The notes below the pieces were generated by a model that was not told where the DNA came from, ran no database searches, and saw only the letters and a list, made by a program, of their open reading frames with translations. Shown piece after piece: positions 61,023 through 64,000 of a stretch of DNA of 64,000 bases. The translations under genes were made by a program, and so were the position numbers. The DNA is from Phocaeicola dorei. GTDB lineage: Bacteria; Bacteroidota; Bacteroidia; Bacteroidales; Bacteroidaceae. The stretch covers positions 2,139,501-2,203,500 of the forward strand of contig NZ_CP046176.1 in assembly GCF_013009555.1 (NCBI RefSeq), given 5' to 3'. Each line of letters opens with the position of its first letter. The first letter of the stretch is position 1.

Positions 61023-62828
61023 TCAGTTCTTGTGATACGTCCCCTTGCCGTCCACACTTACCAGCGCCCCCTGTTTGGTGAGCCGTTTGAGCCAGGTAAG
61101 CGCGGTGGATTCAGGTATCCTCCTGTCGTGCGCTTTTTCCAGCAGCAGCCGGCGGGTAAACTCGTCCTCCATTTCGGCAAAGAGCATATTCTTGTCCGCC
61201 GTGCTCCGGCGCTTGATAACGGAGGAGGACAGAAACGAAAGAACATGGGTGGCGTGCAGATAAAGCGGCTCCACCAAGGCAAGCACGGCATGAAAATCAT
61301 CGTCTGTAATCACCATGTTCCAGCGTGGGATGATACGGTCCTTCAGATTATCGGAAGAAATATGCGCGTCAGGTTTCACCAGAGAAGAATCTTCCAGGCT
61401 TCGCAGGATGGCGACTATCGACATCATGCGGCACGCATTGACGGCAAGACGGATGACGGAACTGCCCATCTCGTCTCCGTTGATCTTGCCGGAACGATGG
61501 AACAGTTTGTCGAACAGGAAGTTGAACTGTTTATGCTGGGCATGGGTCAGCTTCAGGGTAAACAATCCCCGAAGCGTCAGCTCGTCCAGCGTGTTTTTCC
61601 ATTCGTTGCCCATCAGGCGGAATTCCTCGTCCACATCCACCTCATCCTCGCCAAACTGGTCCGCCCATTGGGTGATGCGTGGCATATAATAAAAGTTCTG
61701 GCGGGAGAACAGACCGTTCTCCGCCATGGGGATCAGGGGCTTTACTTGTGCGGGCGTACCCGAGAGCAACACGGAGAGGTAGCTTCTGCTCACCTCCTGA
61801 TATTCGCGGTCGGTACGCCGGTTGTAGGACAGGCGGTCGTGGTCGAACGCCTTGCGCAGCGTGTCGCTCCAGTTTCCGTATTCGGTCCCTATGGCGGTGG
61901 ATACGGTGTCCGCCTCACTTTCGCAGATGAGGCCCGTTCCGTTGGAATCCATGATATTTTGCAGGATGCCTGTTCCGGTGTTGTTTCCCGGTATGAGGAA
62001 CATTCGGTTGGGAGGCAATACGGGAGCTTCCTGATTTCTCCGTTCCTTGCCCAGAGAATCGTAGGCCGCCTTTTCCCGGCGGTAAGTTTTCATCGCCTCT
62101 TTCACCTCGTTTCGTATCTTGTCGTGTATAGGTTCGATGAGGAGCCGCACCCACGTCAATGCACTTTTTCCTGCGGCGGACGGGGCCACGATGAAAGTCT
62201 GCATACAGGGGGCCTGCCACTTCCGGCCGTACTGGCACCGCACTACGTGGGAGAGGGAGGCACCCAGTACGGTAAACGCTCCCAGGAGCAACACATCACG
62301 CTGTTCGGGCTTTTTACCGAAGGAGATGATTTTCTCCAGCAGCTCCGGCCACACATAGTCCTGTGGAAAGGTAGGCAGGGGGGAATAAGGCTCGGAGCCT
62401 TCGGTGAGCTGTTCCTCCTCGTCGGTATCATCGGAAACGTCATTTTCCACCTTATTATATCGCGCGCACGTGTGTGGAAAATCCGGGGTTGTCCCTGCTG
62501 TCCCCATTGTCCCTGCCTTGTGGAAGTCGGCGCTGCCGGAAATCTTCACTCCGCATTGTCCGGCCAGATGGAATACGGTTCCCAGATGTATATCTTCTTT
62601 ATCGGCATGAAGCGCGTTCGAGAACAGTGCTTGTGCATTTTTTTCGTCGTATTTGGAGGAAAGGGAGCAGAGGGAGAGGAAATCATTGCGTCCCGCTTCT
62701 CCGCAATCGTTTGCGATGGCGAAAGCCAGTTGTACATATTCAATATAGGTAGGGGCAATGTCTGCGCCTGCCATGCGGACAGCTTCGGTCAGCTGCCGCA
62801 AGTTTTCTAAAGGATTGTTCATGTTCAT
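61023..62828 (-). CDS. DUF3987 domain protein with P-loop (primase/helicase-like)
   Basis: 601 residues. N-terminal zinc-free helical region (NPLENLRQLTEAVRMAGADI), a variable acidic linker (about 105-145), then the DUF3987 ATPase-like domain with P-loop APSAAGKS (215-222). Typical partner of the BT4734-like gene, which starts 72 bp upstream in transcription order. The pair resembles primase-helicase replication modules of mobile elements and is a fixed neighbour of capsule loci; role unknown. The long plus-strand frame opposite it is a shadow. Confidence 0.88.
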   Translation of the reverse strand: MNMNNPLENLRQLTEAVRMAGADIAPTYIEYVQLAFAIANDCGEAGRNDFLSLCSLSSKYDEKNAQALFSNALHADKEDIHLGTVFHLAGQCGVKISGSADFHKAGTMGTAGTTPDFPHTCARYNKVENDVSDDTDEEEQLTEGSEPYSPLPTFPQDYVWPELLEKIISFGKKPEQRDVLLLGAFTVLGASLSHVVRCQYGRKWQAPCMQTFIVAPSAAGKSALTWVRLLIEPIHDKIRNEVKEAMKTYRREKAAYDSLGKERRNQEAPVLPPNRMFLIPGNNTGTGILQNIMDSNGTGLICESEADTVSTAIGTEYGNWSDTLRKAFDHDRLSYNRRTDREYQEVSRSYLSVLLSGTPAQVKPLIPMAENGLFSRQNFYYMPRITQWADQFGEDEVDVDEEFRLMGNEWKNTLDELTLRGLFTLKLTHAQHKQFNFLFDKLFHRSGKINGDEMGSSVIRLAVNACRMMSIVAILRSLEDSSLVKPDAHISSDNLKDRIIPRWNMVITDDDFHAVLALVEPLYLHATHVLSFLSSSVIKRRSTADKNMLFAEMEDEFTRRLLLEKAHDRRIPESTALTWLKRLTKQGALVSVDGKGTYHKN

Positions 62829-62900
62829 GATATTTGTTATTTTTTGAGTGCCTGTTTAAATTTTGTCCGGCATTCTTTTGAGTATGTTTTTCTATTCGTT

Positions 62901-63566
62901 TTAAATTTCCCGGCGTATCAATGCTTCCTCGTCATACGAGAGGAAACAGGCCCGTACCAAGTCCTTGCCGGAACGGTCCACGCCTTTGCCGGAATGGTTT
63001 GTTTTTTTATCTTCCCTGTCCGGGTGGCTGCTGTGGAAATCATAGATTGCTTGTACGTAGTTCATCGCCCAGTGGATGTTTTCGGAGGTATTTTGTTTGG
63101 TGTCGGGTATGCGTGCCAGGTCGTAGGGGATGAACGCTTTTACTCCGTGTCCGCTGGGGCTGGTGAATGCCAGTACAGGGCGCAGGAGGAGGTCGTCGAA
63201 CAATTGTCTTTTCAGCTTTTCCGCTTCCCGACGGGAATCAAGGTGGTCTATGTCCACCACAATCAAGCCCGACGGTCCGGTCAGGCTGTCGCTTTTACGG
63301 TAGGAAAAAACGCCGCAGGGAGTAACGTAGGGTAGCGTCTGTTGCTTGAGCATACGATAGACTTTTTCATCCCCGTTTTCCGTTGCCCGGCGCACGGTCT
63401 CGGTCAGTGTCTTCAGGCGTTCGCTGGATGTGATAAGTTTGTACACTTCCTGTAAGGTTATTTCCTTGTAGGGCGTTAAGGTGGGCGGCTGGATGATTCG
63501 TCCGGTGGTACTGTCCTTTACCGGTGATATAGGTGGCAGAAACAGTGACATTTTAAATTGGTTCAT
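62901..63566 (-). CDS. BT4734/VirE N-terminal-like primase-type protein
   Basis: 221 residues. Contains SGLIVVDIDHLDSRREAEKL and FTSPSGHGVKAFIPYD, the archaeo-eukaryotic primase-like core signature (VDID...SPSG.G.K), plus YVTPCGVFSYRK upstream. First gene of the minus-strand pair with DUF3987. Confidence 0.87.
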   Translation of the reverse strand: MNQFKMSLFLPPISPVKDSTTGRIIQPPTLTPYKEITLQEVYKLITSSERLKTLTETVRRATENGDEKVYRMLKQQTLPYVTPCGVFSYRKSDSLTGPSGLIVVDIDHLDSRREAEKLKRQLFDDLLLRPVLAFTSPSGHGVKAFIPYDLARIPDTKQNTSENIHWAMNYVQAIYDFHSSHPDREDKKTNHSGKGVDRSGKDLVRACFLSYDEEALIRREI

Positions 63567-63580
63567 TCGTTTTTATTTAT

Positions 63581-63588
63581 TAAATTTG
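63581..63588 (+). promoter_or_regulatory. Candidate -7 element for small plus-strand genes
   Basis: TAAATTTG, an exact TAnnTTTG match, with ATTG at 63557-63560 after a 20-bp spacer. It would give a leader of about 130 nt before the ORF at 63725. Confidence 0.3.
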
Positions 63589-63724
63589 CAAGCCCTGATA
63601 TTTATGAATCAGGTTATTGATTTTCAATGTTACAAAGTTCGATATAATAACTGAGATACGTGTGTTTTTGTCCTGAACGGGGACATATAAATGATTATTC
63701 ATATAAAAAATACGATTTAATCCG

Positions 63725-63874
63725 ATGGAACATTTGAATCCTGTTGATCAGGCCCGGCAATTGGCTGCCGAGGTAGTGAAACGTCTGGGCCAGTTGAATC
63801 TGCACAGACGGGAGTTGGAGCGTAAGCTCCATGTGGCTAATGGCTTTTTTACCAGCCTGGAAGAAAAAAAATAA
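63725..63874 (+). CDS. Small helical hypothetical protein (49 aa)
   Basis: ATG at 63725, TAA at 63872-63874. Sequence EHLNPVDQARQLAAEVVKRL, then LHRRELERKLHVANGF: amphipathic and basic, coiled-coil-like. Not recognised. One base separates its stop from the next ATG (63876), which supports it being translated. Confidence 0.5.
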   Translation: MEHLNPVDQARQLAAEVVKRLGQLNLHRRELERKLHVANGFFTSLEEKK

Positions 63875-63875
63875 C

Positions 63876-64000
63876 ATGACGCTTCTTCTTTTTTTCGAGG
63901 TGAAGGCGGTTATAGAAGAACACTATGAGAGGCGTATCGAGTTTTACAGGTATGTCAATCCGCCGCTGTCACGGGAGGCGGAACGTGAACTGGGGGAGTG
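63876..64000 (+). CDS. Hypothetical protein, 3' end cut by window edge
   Basis: Open from ATG 63876 to the window end (41 full codons): FFEVKAVIEEHYERRIEFYR, then VNPPLSREAERELGE. Charged and helical. Not recognised; coupled to the 49-residue ORF. Confidence 0.5.
   Translation, partial: MTLLLFFEVKAVIEEHYERRIEFYRYVNPPLSREAERELGE

Noticed and set aside
61032..62810. 592-codon open frame on the plus strand
   Set aside because: It lies exactly opposite the DUF3987 gene, has no recognisable domain and no translation signals; a shadow caused by codon bias.

Overview
The window looks like a Bacteroidales gut commensal chromosome, most likely Bacteroides/Phocaeicola (a P. vulgatus/dorei-type genome is my inference). 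Evidence: SusC/SusD pairs, TAnnTTTG-type promoter elements, UpxY-like capsule antitermination, a Rho with a long Bacteroidota-type N-terminal insertion, and the amidase / 'smalltalk' / HU-like / DUF4248 / DUF3987 / BT4734-like set that typically flanks Bacteroides capsule loci. I saw no tRNA, rRNA or CRISPR array.

Layout. (a) 1-11215: the end of a polysaccharide utilisation locus (PUL): a SusD cut by the left edge, a lipoprotein subtilase, two paralogous PL1-type pectate lyases, a DUF3826 protein and a 1028-residue two-domain beta-helix protein; this looks like pectin breakdown. (b) 11402-24245: an ECF sigma factor, a very short FecR-N-like protein, two tandem SusC/SusD pairs (with a decayed GH2 beta-galactosidase tail between them) and a histidine acid phosphatase. 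(c) 24395-33968: two convergent units that together resemble a corrinoid methyl-transfer system. The plus-strand unit has an MtaA/UroD-like zinc methyltransferase and a MetH-activation-domain protein. The minus-strand operon has a beta-helix protein, a GH31 alpha-xylosidase-like enzyme, a UroD-corrinoid fusion and a sodium:solute symporter. (d) 34120-42229: core genes: rho, RidA, a transglutaminase-like membrane protein, a metallo-beta-lactamase-fold protein, a VOC protein, a DUF3805/3806-like protein and an ABC-F ATPase. (e) 42313-57613: a phase-variable capsule locus: tyrosine recombinase, an invertible promoter between two exact 27-bp inverted repeats (ON in this assembly), an UpxY/NusG-like antiterminator, mobile-element debris, then an AT-rich cassette of flippase, glycosyltransferases, pyruvyltransferase, polymerase and YjbH-like protein. 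One glycosyltransferase is split by a frameshift at an A8 tract. (f) 57691-64000: an Rpn/PD-(D/E)XK nuclease and the conserved right flank of capsule loci on the minus strand, then two small plus-strand ORFs, the second cut by the window end.

How they work together. Regions a and b capture and degrade plant polysaccharide. Region c is the strongest candidate for something undescribed: a B12-dependent demethylation module wired to a glycosidase and a sugar symporter, which would fit removal of methyl groups from O-methylated sugars. Region e is a self-contained switch: recombinase, promoter segment whose recombination site also looks like a bidirectional terminator, and a dedicated antiterminator upstream of the biosynthesis genes.
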